The notes beneath the pieces are model-generated. The model made no database searches and was not told where the DNA came from. It worked only from the letters and a program-made list of their open reading frames with translations. The position numbers and the translations under genes were made by a program. Below, in pieces: positions 41,814 through 52,420 of a stretch of 64,000 nucleotides of DNA; the stretch's first letter is position 1, and each line of letters starts with the position of its first letter. The stretch is from Toxorhynchites rutilus septentrionalis (Eukaryota; Arthropoda; Insecta; Diptera; Culicidae), in assembly GCF_029784135.1 (NCBI RefSeq), contig NC_073746.1:303129455-303193454 (forward strand), written 5' to 3'.

Positions 41814-43269
41814 CCATTAATTCTACTGTCATTATAAAACTGCGGAATATTTTGATGATGTACTGTATTCTATTAGTCAAATAATTTCATTTGATACCAA
41901 TATTGAGAGGATTGCAAAAAATACATAGTCGACCATTTTGTGGCGGCGACCTTTTTGAATTTATGTTGTTCATAATGTAGTATATTCTCCAAGTCAAGTC
42001 ATTCAGCCATTTTTTAGTGGTGACGAAATTGAATTTTTCAAGATCATAGAATACACAGTTTTATAATGACAATAGAATTAATGGTGTCTTCCAAATTTCA
42101 GATCAATCAGTCAACAGGAACGGGTCAATTTTCTATTAGTGTGGATTCAAAATTTCCGAAAATGAAAAATAAAATACTCCGGATCATCGAGTCTAAAATT
42201 CTGGATAATCGAATCCCGCATAATCGAGTCTCCGGATAATAAAAATTTGAAAAAAATACTGAATGTGCATCTTACTACGGTTTATCAAAAAAAAAATTAT
42301 CAAAAAAAATTTCATCTAAAATTTTGGTACTAAAAAATATTGCAATTTTGAAAATTTTTTTTTGGGATTTAGAGATTCAGTACTACTCTAATTCATATTT
42401 TAATGTGTTTCTACGGCTTTTCTAGATTGATAAATATCTTCAAGCTGTTTTTTTTTCAAATATCTAATAATAAAAATGAAATAATAAAAAAAAATAACAC
42501 ACAGTACAAAAAAATGTTATAGATTTTCTGGCATTTCGAATTTTTGAAAAAAAATATAACTTTGAGACCACAAATCCGATTTGTTTTTTTTATTTTAATC
42601 TTTCAATTGAAAACTACGAATACAATAAAATAATCGATTTCAAAAAAATAAAAATAATAGTGCAGACGATGAAGAAAATTATTTTTGTGTCACACAATGC
42701 TCTTAAAAATTCAGGAAAAATTACGCCACTTGTAAAAAAATACACAAACGAACGCATTTAAACAAAAATTTGAGCAGGAGTGGGTCTCAAAGTTATATTT
42801 TTTTTCTTCAAAATTTCGAAATGCCAGAAAATCTAAACATTTTTTTGTACTGTGTATTTTTTAAAATTTTATTTTTATTATTAGATATTTGAAAAAAAAT
42901 TGAAGATATTTATCAATCTAGAAAAGCCGTAAGAGCACATTTAAATATGAATTAGAGTAGTACTGAATCTCCAAAAAATCCCAAAAAAAAATGTTTTCTG
43001 AATTTAAATATTTTTTTGTACTAAAATTTTTGATGAAATTTTTTTTGATTTGATTCAGTATTTTTTTTTCAAATTTTTATCTCGGATCTTTTGAGGATGG
43101 CGTGAAATAAACGAAAAAGTACGTTTTTCACTATAGATCCTACGTCAACCACATAGGGGTTCAAATAAACCACCAAAATTTCTTTTATAATATCCTTTAC
43201 AATATTTGCCATACAGCTAGTGATTTGGTTTGGGGGCACTTTTTACTCCCTTACCCGGCCAGGCCCTTT

Positions 43270-43600
43270 GTTGCCATTCTAAAGGGGCCTTCATGACGTC
43301 TCTATCATAGAGATCTTGGTCCTTATTAGCGAAAAACCATAGCAATAGATTTTTACAATCTTCTCGTGATCCCAATTTCTAATCACTCTGGAAATTTTCC
43401 AATGCGAGAAAAAGGTCATAATCGTTTGGTGCCAGGTCCGAACTATGGATTGAAGCATCCCAATCAAGCTCTTGGAATTGTGTGGCATTGCATTGTCCTG
43501 ATGGAACACAACACCTCTTCTGTTGACCAATTCTGAACGTTTCTGGTCAATCACTAGCTTCAAACGGTCCGTTTGTTGACAGTACAGATCATAATTTAGT
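43270..43600 (-). pseudogene. mariner transposase fragment
   Basis: The minus strand reads KLVIDQKRSELVNRRGVVFH, then QDNAMPH, the second catalytic aspartate region of the same mariner group as the relic at 1184-1974. After it, LGPNDYDLF-like and EKIVKIYCYGF-like pieces appear in shifted frames. The N-terminal two thirds are absent. It abuts the palindromic repeat at 43268. Confidence 0.7.
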
Positions 43601-44387
43601 GTATTGCATTGAAAAAAAAAAAATTGAAAATTTAAAAAAAAATTTGAAAAAAACTATTGTTTTTTGAAAATATTTTAAATAGCACGTATTTTACTGTTGC
43701 AGTATCGACACCATAAACATCAATCACAATTTCAGCGGCTTGGCTTGCATTTTCGCATTTATAAATAAAAAGTGTTAAAAGTACCGATTTTTCTCTTTGT
43801 TGACTCCCTGCAACATTGTTAACTCCCTGTAACTCACAACTGAATGGAACAAACAAAAAACAATAAAAGATTTTTTTTAGTGTGAAATGCCACCTTTCCA
43901 ACGAGCATAAACCTGAAATTGAGGGATCGATATTACGCGATATGTTGATCACTAAAGCCAGTCAACGAGAAAATAATGGATAACTTTTTCCCTAACCTAA
44001 TATACATGTATGTATATTCATATCCATGTATGTTCAAAACAAGTATTGGTCCAAAAATTTCAATAAGAAAAATTACATTCTCAGTATTAAAAAAGTCTCG
44101 GAATTATTTGAGATTATGCCTGCTGCACAATGGTGACCGAATATATCATATTTCCGTAAACTTTTTTAACAAATTGGTATTTCGTATCGAAAAACTGCTG
44201 TGTTTCAGATTGATTGTAGAATTAATATATTTTAATTATTTATTGTCGTCAATCAAAATTGTAGACCGATACATTCTTAATACTACTTAAAACTACTTAC
44301 TTAAAACTAACAAAAGTAAAGAGAGCTCGGTGGATAATTTATCCGTTCAATTTAGAAGAGGATTTTAACAAGTTATATAATCAAAAA
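43601..44387. other. AT-rich non-coding DNA
   Basis: No recognisable gene or element. Two roughly 105-codon frames (minus strand 43952-43632; plus strand 43976-44290) show no domains. Confidence 0.4.
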
Positions 44388-44914
44388 TTTTTTTTTTTCT
44401 TTATTAATTTATTTCGTCAAAACAGCGTAGACTAAATATGCTGCCCGAATAAATTTAACTATATCTTCAGATAGATTCAGATTCAGATAGTCTTTAAACA
44501 TTGACCTTGACATGGTTACGTCAATTATTTCACTGTGTTCGTTACAGAGGTTCATCATACGATTAATAGAACTATATTTGGCATAATTCGTCCTTCGGTA
44601 ATCTATGTAGAAAATGTTAGCGTTTTTCAGGTGCCTAATCGGTGCGTAAAAATTTAGGTTTCCAATTGTAAAATATGTAAACTTCATTTTTGAATGTTTG
44701 ACAGTCTTCTTCATTCTTTATTTCCATATACAGCTTCATATCATCTGCGTAGATGAGTGCTTTAACACTGTTAACAAAAATGCAAACGCCATTAACGAAT
44801 AAAATGAACAAAAGTGGTCCCAAGTGAGAGCCTTGAGGAACTCCGGATGTAACAAATATTGGTTTTGAAATTTCCCCATTAAATCTTACCAATCTTACAT
44901 CCTAATAAAGGGAA
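44388..44914 (-). pseudogene. LINE reverse transcriptase relic, internally deleted
   Basis: The minus strand from 44892 encodes the palm of a reverse transcriptase (SGVPQGSHLGPLLFILFV, then ALIYADDMKLYMEI with the YADD active site). At about 44680 the frame changes and the sequence jumps to the C-terminal tail (NLNFYAPIRHLKNANIFYID, then YSSINRMMNLCNEHSEIIDV). The intervening roughly 250 residues are missing. A run equivalent to AATAAATTAATAAAG plus poly-A on the minus strand ends the element near 44388. Jockey/CR1-like by appearance. Inactive. Confidence 0.8.
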
Positions 44915-47343
44915 AAGCTAAAATTTCAAGAAGACTGAAACCGATCATCCTAAGGATTCCTTCCAAATCTGTGACGAACCAGTTTACAACTCCTTGGACA
45001 AATAAGGCAAGAATGTTTTCGGTATTTTATTAATTATCTATACAGTATCTGTATCAGTTACTATGATCTATTATCTAACTGCTCGCAAACACGAAAAAAT
45101 AACCCTAATCACAACAAGAAGAGTATGCATGGGGGAGGCGCATAGGTGAAGAGTGCGCGAATTTCGTCACGCACAGACTCCATCCAACCGGTGAAATGCA
45201 GTGAAGGAGGAAAGAAAGAGACGCATTGTTCCCGCCGATGTTGCCATTCATGAGCGAACACTATGACAGCAATTAGAAGAACAATAATTATTGTGTAACT
45301 TTGCTATTCACCGGCCTCCGCCCCCGCAGCTCGTTTGTGAAGGGAAAAATTTATGAACCGCACAGCGCTGTGAAAAATGGAACATACGAGAATGTGTTTT
45401 GTGTGTCGTCTTCCTTTTTTTTTCATGCTCGACTTTCGCTACCGATTGTCACCGCGGGACCGGTTAATGACGATGAGTCGAGTTCAGTGGATTCTCAAAA
45501 TAGAGAGAGCGCAGTCCCTAGGAAATAGTTCGTCGGGAGGTTCCTACTTAATCACACCCGCTGGGTACGGTTGGAAGAATTCATGGTCGCGCTGTTGCAA
45601 GTGATGCGGCCGTGTGACTGACGGATGGATGCATCTGCATGACGAGTGAATTCCGAACCATGGTAATTCCTTCAGGTGCGAGTAGAGGGGATTATTATTG
45701 AAATCAGCTTGTACACATGCCCACATAGACAAGGTGGCGGTTATTATCCACGGAAATGATTGACAAAGCAAACGCACCCAAGCGAGAGGAGCCAGTCTTC
45801 AACTATCGGTCCCCAGGCAACAGCTCCGAAGGCGTTCGAGTGTTGACACGGGCGTTGACTTTCAATTCTAATTGTGAATCAGAATTTAATCATTTTCTTC
45901 TACCGGTAATGTCATTATTATTTCTTCGCGGACGAGGCAGCACCAACTTCTGAGCGAGGAAGAGAGATTCTGCGAGCACGTTCTCAGATACGGATCGGAT
46001 GCCGTTGAAAAACCTAATATGTAGCGTGACGCAGCTCATAAACATAAGCCGCTGATAGTATCGCGCGGTTAAGATTCTTCCCGACTGCTTCGAAGCTTCT
46101 GCGGTAAGCGAATATCGAGAAATATGAATACATAATAATCCCTTTCCCGAAAAAGCAGACCGAAGCGAACCGAATATTCTCTCCGCAGCTCACGTGAGGT
46201 AGTGGAAACTTGGCAAGAATCGTAAAGAACTTTGAGCACTTTATTATTATGTTTGGTTAGTATGTGGGATCAAGTCCACCGCCCGTTCGATTTCCACACA
46301 CAGATTGGAATTCTACGGTCACGCGAGACAGCCGGTCATTTAATTGAATTGTTCCGGGGAAATTTGAGATGCTGCGTTCAGAAAACGATACAATCATAGT
46401 TTAAGAGGCCATTAAAGCCATAAATCGCCACCCGCTTGCGGACTACTGTTTCCCCTTCCGAACCCTGCGCGCCAAGCTGAAATATGAGAAATATGAAACA
46501 CTTCGAACCAATCCAATAAATCCTTATGCTACAATTAAAAATTATCGATTAACCACTAACATAAATTGCACTTTAACTGTTATTTTAATCGAGAAGGCGA
46601 AACATGACCAGTAACATGCGAAATTACAAATAAGTCAATGGGCACGGAACCGCTGGGTGCCGTCCGACGCAGGGCCAGACTTGGTCCCTCTCGCGTAGCC
46701 AACAGCAGCCACTACCGATCCGTTCCCTAGGACCGACCCATCGCAAATCGGTATCGATCGAATTTATGGCAATTGGAATCGCACTCGCCTGCAACGAAAC
46801 AGGAAACGCACGCCAAGTCACCGTAAGGCACACTGCGCCACGGTCCAGCGCTACAAGGACCGCTTGGGGTGAGCTTTATTTGTGAACATGTCGCCAATAA
46901 AATGTTTCTGGGCTTTGTTTCTGGCATCGATCGTTCCATCGTCCCTTCGCTCGTCGCCCGGGAGAGATGTTGCCGGAGATGCCCCGGAGATGTTCGTTGC
47001 ATTTTTGTTGTCGTTTTGTGCTGTTTGGTTCTTTGGCTTGCCTGGCATGGGTGAGCGCTATCTGATTGCGAAAGGCGGGGGTATTAACGTTGGCAAAGAA
47101 TGAGAGTAGCATGGGCCGCGGGTCATGACCTGAACTAATTGCTGCCACTGCTTCCGGTGTTTCACGATCAGCGCATCGATGATTGAGGCGCTGGATGATA
47201 CAAATATTGTTAACCTGTTTTTGATTTTTGTTTGCTTTCATTTTAGTGATTATTTTTGATTCGATTGGATATCAGCATAGACATGTGTTAATTAAGTAGT
47301 CATTTGCTGAGCCTTTCTCGATATTTTTTTTTTTATGTAAAAG
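44915..47343. other. Host single-copy-looking DNA; no gene recognised
   Basis: Balanced composition with GC-rich parts (45290-45560, 46620-47160) and no repeats shared with the rest of the window. Many overlapping short frames on both strands around 46720-47240 have no domains. It could include exons too short to recognise, but none is supported. Confidence 0.45.
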
Positions 47344-47985
47344 GAGTGCCGGTAAGTTTCTTTGTTTATTTTTCAAATGCTTTATGCTGCAAAAATGGTT
47401 ACAAATTTAATCCATCTTTCTAGCAGTCCACGGATCCCTTGCGGAAATAATCGGCCGGTTTGTCGGCTTACCACGAATCGATCCAATTTTTGACTTCATC
47501 AAAATTGGAGAAGTGCTGATCAACCAGGCCATGTTGCATCGATCGAAAAAGGTAGTAATCGTACGGAGCAATGTCTGGAGAATACGGCGGATGGGATAGG
47601 CCCTTCATTTCAGCGTTTCCTAGTATGTTTTGACCGGTTTCGTGACATGCGGCCGAGCATTGTCGTGCTGCAAAATAACTTTATCGTGTCTTTGCTCGTA
47701 TTGTGGCCGTTTTTCTTTCAGTACATGGCTAAAACGCATCAATTGTCGTCGGTAGAGGTCCCCCGTAATGGTTTCATTCGGTTTTAGCAGCTCATAGTAC
47801 ATATTCGAAGTGGCAAAAGAACTATGTTGTTTACGCTTCAACTTTTTGACAAATACTGAGAAAGACGCGAAATGACAGTAGCTTTCGAACGAATGTCTGG
47901 AAATTTAATTCACTGAAATAATAATCAATTTATAATAATCAAATTACGTCTGTTGTAAAACCGAGGAAACTTACCGGTACACCTA
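47344..47985 (-). mobile_element. mariner deletion derivative
   Basis: Ends are inverted: left GGAGTGCCGGTAAGTTTCTT, right the inverse of AGGTGTACCGGTAAGTTTCC. At 642 bp it is about half the length of a full mariner. It retains the C-terminal half of the transposase but lacks the N-terminal half. The inner sequence next to the right end matches the fragment at 633-745. Confidence 0.82.
47390..47841 (-). pseudogene. mariner transposase, C-terminal half
   Basis: The minus strand reads YYELLKPNETITGDLYRRQL, then KRPQYEQRHDKVILQHDNAR with the second catalytic Asp. After a frame disturbance near 47620 come HPPYSPDIAPYDYYLFRSMQ (third Asp region) and ADQHFSNFDEVKNWIDSW-like sequence. The DNA-binding region and first Asp are deleted, so it is inactive. 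Confidence 0.82.
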
Positions 47986-48318
47986 AAAATATTTTGGGAA
48001 TCCCGTGTCGGCCACACATACAGAGCACTAGCATATATTTTGAAAAAAAAAACAAACAACATGTTCTTGTTATTGTTTGTTTTGTAATTCCTGGGCATGG
48101 AACGAAGCAAAGCTATACTCACGCTGGGTCTTAGGTAGAATCTCGGATATAGGTACCAAATCCGGATTTCGGGTTCCATCAGTCAGTTTAATCTCGCATT
48201 CATTTTAGAAGCATATAAAGATTTTCACATAATTTTTTATATATTCTGTGAATATACTGGGAATTTGTTTTTGAAGAAAATGGGTTATTTATTATCTAAA
48301 TTTATATTATCGCCTCTA
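47986..48318. other. Short AT-rich spacer
   Basis: Separates the mariner derivative from DD37E copy 3. No feature recognised. Confidence 0.5.
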
Positions 48319-49613
48319 AAGGGTGTGTCACATCAAATTGCATCACGGAAAAAACGCTGTAGAAATTCGCCTAGTAGACCGATCCTTTTGAAAATTTTAG
48401 ACAGTAAAATAAAATCTATTAAACAACTTTTGGCATTTTCTTTTTATTCATACTTCGAGCCCAAGCCCGTATGCTCGCACCTTCCTCTTTACCCCGTTCA
48501 TAAGGTTCTGTACAACGTCAGGTTGTAGTTTTTTTGAACAGAAATCCATTTTCTCTTGAAGTCCGCCTCCGATTTGACAACTTTTGGGTTCTTCCGGAGG
48601 GCCTGCTTCATAATCGCCCAATATTTCTCTATTGGGCGAAGTTCCGGCGCGTTGGGCGGGTTCATTTCCTTTGGCACGAAGGTGACCCCGTTGGCTTCGT
48701 ACCACTCCAACACGTCCTTTGAATAGTGGCACGAAGCGAGATCCGGCCAGAAGATGGTCGGGCCCTCGTGCCGCTTCAATAGTGGTAGTAAGCGCTTCTG
48801 TAGGCACTCCTTAAGGTAAACCTGCCCGTTTACCGTGCCGGTCATCACGAAGGGGGCGCTCCGCTTTCCGCAAGAGCAGAGCTTGCCACACCATGTACTT
48901 TTTGGCAAACTTGGATAGTTTCTGCTTGCGAATCTCCTCCGGAACGCTGAATTTGTCCTCTGCGGAGAAGAACAACAGGCCCGGCAGCTGACGAAAGTCC
49001 GCTTTGACGAAGGTTTCGTCGTCCATTACCAGGCAATGCGGCTTCGTCAGCATTTCGGTGTACAGCTTCCGGGCTCGCGTCTTCCCCACCATGTTTTGCC
49101 TTTCGTCGCGGTTAGGAGCCTTCTGAACCTTGTATGTACGCAGGCCCTCCCGCTGCTTGGTCCGCTGGACGAATGAACTTGACAAATTCAGCTTATTGGC
49201 GACATCCCGGACCGAACTTCTCGGATCACGTCTAAACTGCTTAACTACGCGCTTGTGATCTTTTTCACTGACGGAGCATCCATTTTTGCCGTTCTTCACC
49301 TTCTGGTCGATGGTTAGGTTCTCGACGTATCGGTTTAGTACTCTGCTGACCGTGGATTGAACGATTCCCAGCATCTTACCGATGTCCCGATGTGACAACT
49401 CCGGATTCTCGAAATGAGTGCACAGGATTAATTCACGACGCTCTTTTTCGTTCGACGACATTTTTCCAAATTTACCAAAAATTGACAGTGAAGCATGTCC
49501 AACGTGATCTATACACTCTTATCTGATTATAAGCGAAAGCTGAAGATATAATTCCTAAAAATTCAATTTCTACAGCGTTTTTTCCGTGATGCAATTTGAT
49601 GTGACACACCCTT
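48319..49613 (-). mobile_element. DD37E transposon, copy 3 (inverted, defective)
   Basis: A 1295-bp copy of the family at 5818-7116 in opposite orientation, TA-flanked at 48317-48318 and 49614-49615, with matching termini. It is shorter by a few bases because of small deletions inside and outside the transposase. Confidence 0.92.
48448..49461 (-). pseudogene. DD37E transposase with two frameshifts
   Basis: Starts MSSNEKERRE at 49461 and follows copy 1 to VWQA. There two bases are missing (GCGATCTGC reduced to GCTCTGC near 48882), shifting the frame. All three catalytic residues remain (MDDETF, FWPDLASCHYS, PELRPIEKYWA), but the latter two lie in the shifted frame. The A tract near 48534 has seven A instead of eight, shifting again; the normal C-terminus AYGLGLEV follows to the stop at 48448. 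Inactive as it stands. Confidence 0.9.
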
Positions 49614-49685
49614 TAAAATCGGACACTTCTGAAGCAATACACTTTTTTCTAACGAACAATCCAGTCATCGAAACACTTTTTATAC

Positions 49686-51191
49686 AGCAAACTTCGTCGC
49701 GCCCAAAATTAGTTTTTTTTTTTTTTTGTTATCAATATCTTCAAACATTCACGTTTCCTTACTATGAGCAAGTTCATGGGTCCAATCGCAGACCTGTTCA
49801 TTGATTGATCTTCTATTCGACCCCATTGAATTTACCTTTTTACTATAAAATTCCTAGTATTTCTAATAAAACTCATCATTATAATATCAGATTATTTTCA
49901 GACACAATTCTAGTTCAAGATTTTTCAACCACTTGCAAATAACATGTTTCTCCGTTACATGATATAAATGGAAAATATGATAGAATAAAGACAGCCCTAT
50001 ATGGTTAAATTCCTTCCTCGAGTTCTGCCCTTATCAACACATCCGGCGATCCTTTTTTTTTTTGGTATAGATAGAAGAAGATATAGGAGCGCGTTTCATC
50101 ACATTAAAATCCATTTCCAGTTTCGAAAAAAGATCAATTTCGCTAGCACAAACATCAAATAGACTAACAGCACTTGTCACTATGTAATTGTAGAACATAT
50201 GGGAATTTAATTTTCCGAATTTTTCTTTTTTCCTTCAGAGCTTTCCGAAAATTTTCAATTGTTATGTTTGGTAGGAATATTTTTGATTGATATATGTGTA
50301 ATATTTTTTGGGACCCCCTCTCCATTCCAGAGGAGGGAGGGGTGTCATACCATTATAGAAACATTTCTCATACCCAAAAACCCTCACATCCCAAATTATG
50401 CTTGATTAGTTCTAGAGTTCTGCAGAAGTTTGTGTTTCATTTGTATGGCAGCCCCCCTTAAGAGAAGGGGGAGGAGTGTATTCACCATAGAAACGTTTCG
50501 TGCCCCGTAAAACCTTCTCATGCCAAATTTGGCTCGCTTTGCTTGATTAGTATTGGAGTTATGCAGAAATTTGTTTTTTATTTTTATGGCAGCCCCCCCT
50601 TAGAGAGGGGAAGGGGGGGGGGTGGAGAGTCTTACCACCATAGAAACATTTATTGCACCCTTAGACCTCAATATGCTCAATTTGATTTCATTTACTTGAT
50701 TAATTCTCGAGTAATTCAGAAATTTGTGTTTCATTAGTTTTGCAGCCCTCCTTAGGGAGGCAGGTGGAGAGTCTAACCATCATAGAAACATTTGGTACAC
50801 CCTAAAACCTCAAAATGCCAAATTTGGTTTAATTTGCTTGAATAATTCTTGAATAATGCAGAAATTTGTGCTTCATTGTATGGCAGATCCCCCCCCCCAT
50901 TAGAGAGGGGGTGGAGAGTCTAATTAGTATAGAAACATTTGTTGCCCCCTAAAAACTCAATACGCCCAATTTGGTTTCAGTTGCTTGATTAATTCTCGAG
51001 TAATGCAGAAATTTGTGTTCACTTGTATGGCAGCCCCCCTTATAGAGGGGGGAGAGGTCCCAAACTATCACAAAAACCTTCCCCGGCCTCAAAAACCCTT
51101 ACATACCAATTTTCATGTTGATCGGTTCAGTAGTTTCCGAGTCCATTAGAATCAGACCGACAGACAGATAGAAATCCATTTTTATATATCT
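49686..51191 (+). repeat. Dispersed repeat, copy E (five internal tandem units)
   Basis: Lacks the first bases of the terminus and starts at GCAAACTTCGTCGCGCCC. It shares TTCAAACATTCACG and ACTATGAGCAAGTTCATGGG with copies C and D. Five tandem units follow, spaced 140-155 bp (CTTGATTA/CTTGAATAA at about 50401, 50541, 50695, 50837, 50981). Each has a C-run and GAGAGGGG-type stretch. It closes with AGACCGACAGACAGATAGAA, then ATCCATTTTTATATATCTAG. This is the most complete 3' end of the family in the window. No coding content. Confidence 0.78.
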
Positions 51192-51195
51192 AGAT

Positions 51196-52164
51196 TCCAT
51201 GCCAAACCGATATAGTGGTTCTCAGATTTTCGTCAAAAGTGGTAGTTTTGTTTTTTATCGCAAATTGTGAGACCCGTATTTTTTTTAATTTTTTTGTTAG
51301 GGTGACCATTTCCATTTCAGGGTGGTCTAAAAAACCATTTTTTCGCATTTTTTCCAAAAATGATTTTTTTCAAAAATTCATAACTTTTTAACTACTAGAC
51401 CGATTCAAACGATTGACACATCAAATAAAAGCCAATCTTTTTTTGAAAAATACTATACCTGCAGAAAATTTGAATTCTGCTCTCGTTATTATTGATTGTA
51501 TTCGTTTTTTATTGTTTTCATAGTCTCGAGGCCAAAGGCGCTAGAGTTTTCTATATTTTTTTCTGGAAAGCTGAGGATTTTTCACACGAAATATCTCGAA
51601 ACCAGGGAGGCGTTTTCTTTCGTTTTTGAGTTATGATTTTTCAAAGTTAGCCGATGATCCGAAAAATCATTTTTATTCCATTTTTTCCACTACAAAAAAT
51701 CATAGCTTTTCAGATGATAGACATATCAAATCAAAGCCAATGAGTTAGTCTTGTTTGCAAAAATATTACACTCTGAATGAAAAAGGGTTTTTTGTAATTA
51801 TAAATTATATTTGATTTTTATAGCTTACATCGTTTCGGGATCAAGGGCGCCATATGAGCTGAGGTTTTTTCACATAATATACCCGAATACCAGAGAGGTT
51901 ATTTTTCGTTTTCAAGTTATTATTTTTCAAAGTTAACATGTTTTTAGTTCTCAATTGGGCCAGGTGTTCAAAAGTTATGAATTTTTGAAAAAAGTAATTT
52001 TTGGCAAAAATGCGAAAAAATGTTTTTTTGGACCACCCTAACATGGAAATGGTTACCCTAACAAAAAAAAATAAAAAAATACGGGTTTCATAATTTGCCA
52101 TAAAGAACAAAACTACCACTTTTGACGAAAATCTGAGAATCACTATATCGGTTTGGCATGGAAT
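51196..52164. mobile_element. Long-TIR element (about 190-bp arms)
   Basis: The left arm ATTCCATGCCAAACCGATAT and following about 190 bp recur inverted at 51975-52164 with about 90 percent agreement by eye (for example CAGATTTTCGTCAAAAGTGG). The interior contains two direct copies of a module with CAAGGGCGCC/CAAAGGCGCT and TCATAACTTTT-type blocks, about 320 bp apart. No transposase is present. No clear target duplication was found. An inverted internal fragment of this family occurs at about 22630-22770. Confidence 0.75.
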
Positions 52165-52189
52165 GGCGGGATAGCTGTATTCAGGGATT

Positions 52190-52420
52190 GTCTTCGCACG
52201 AATTCGTTTTCATGTCTTCAATACTGTCAAACCGGATCCAACGAAGCTGTAATTTGAGTTTCGGAAATAGGAAAAAGTCGCAGTGGGCCATATATGTAAA
52301 AAAAATCGTTAACAGTGATTGATCAATGAGCTGGTGCATTATCGTATAGTGGTGCAAAATCCAATCTGGCCATTTCCGACGAATTTTCTCTCTAGAATGC
52401 CTCCACGGATAAGATAAACA
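52190..52420 (-). pseudogene. mariner transposase relic
   Basis: The minus strand carries RENSSEMARLDF, then YDNAPAH (second catalytic Asp region), and further on DFFLFPKL-like and RFDSIED-like pieces in other frames. Stops and frame changes are frequent. It is a different mariner subgroup from the one at 47344. Confidence 0.6.

Larger units (their letters stand above)
39130..42165. repeat. Inverted-arm repeat split by the gypsy fragment
   Basis: The left portion holds two direct copies of a module (CCTGTTGACCGATTGATCTG near 39217 and CCTGTTGACTGATTGACCTG near 39575). The right portion (41814-42165) carries the continuation (CATTAATTCTACTGTCATTA) and an inverse copy ending at about 42140. 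Joining left base 39610 to right base 41814 recreates the family sequence GAAGACACCATTAATTCT found inverted near 42085. This shows where the gypsy fragment entered. Confidence 0.65.
38989..42240. mobile_element. pogo-type MITE ends enclosing further insertions
   Basis: The left end CAGGTCGGACTCGATTATCC follows a TA (38987-38988). The right side (42170-42240) carries inverse forms of the same theme (CGAGTCTCCGGATAAT, GGATAATCGAATCCCG). Ends of this kind are typical of insect pogo-like MITEs. Inside lie another inverted repeat (39130-39610 with 41814-42165) and the gypsy fragment. The right terminus is irregular. Confidence 0.5.
38905..43268. repeat. Palindromic repeat copy, interrupted by nested insertions
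   Basis: The left part (38905-38988) shares CCCCAAACCAAATCA with the other copies. The sequence is interrupted from 38989 and resumes at 42241. From there a left arm (42241-42600) and its inverse (about 42770-43268) face each other around 42640-42760. The right terminus is the exact inverse of GGGCCTGGCCGGGTAAGGGA. So the full family unit is a fold-back element with long arms. It encodes nothing. Confidence 0.65.

Noticed and set aside
46727..47241. Coding gene suggested by several overlapping frames of 65-121 codons
   Set aside because: Frames overlap on both strands with no domain or consistent codon pattern; better explained by a GC-richer segment.
49686..51191. CRISPR-like array (repeats with variable parts)
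   Set aside because: Units of 140-155 bp are diverged tandem copies, there are no short identical repeats with unique spacers, and the sequence is eukaryotic.
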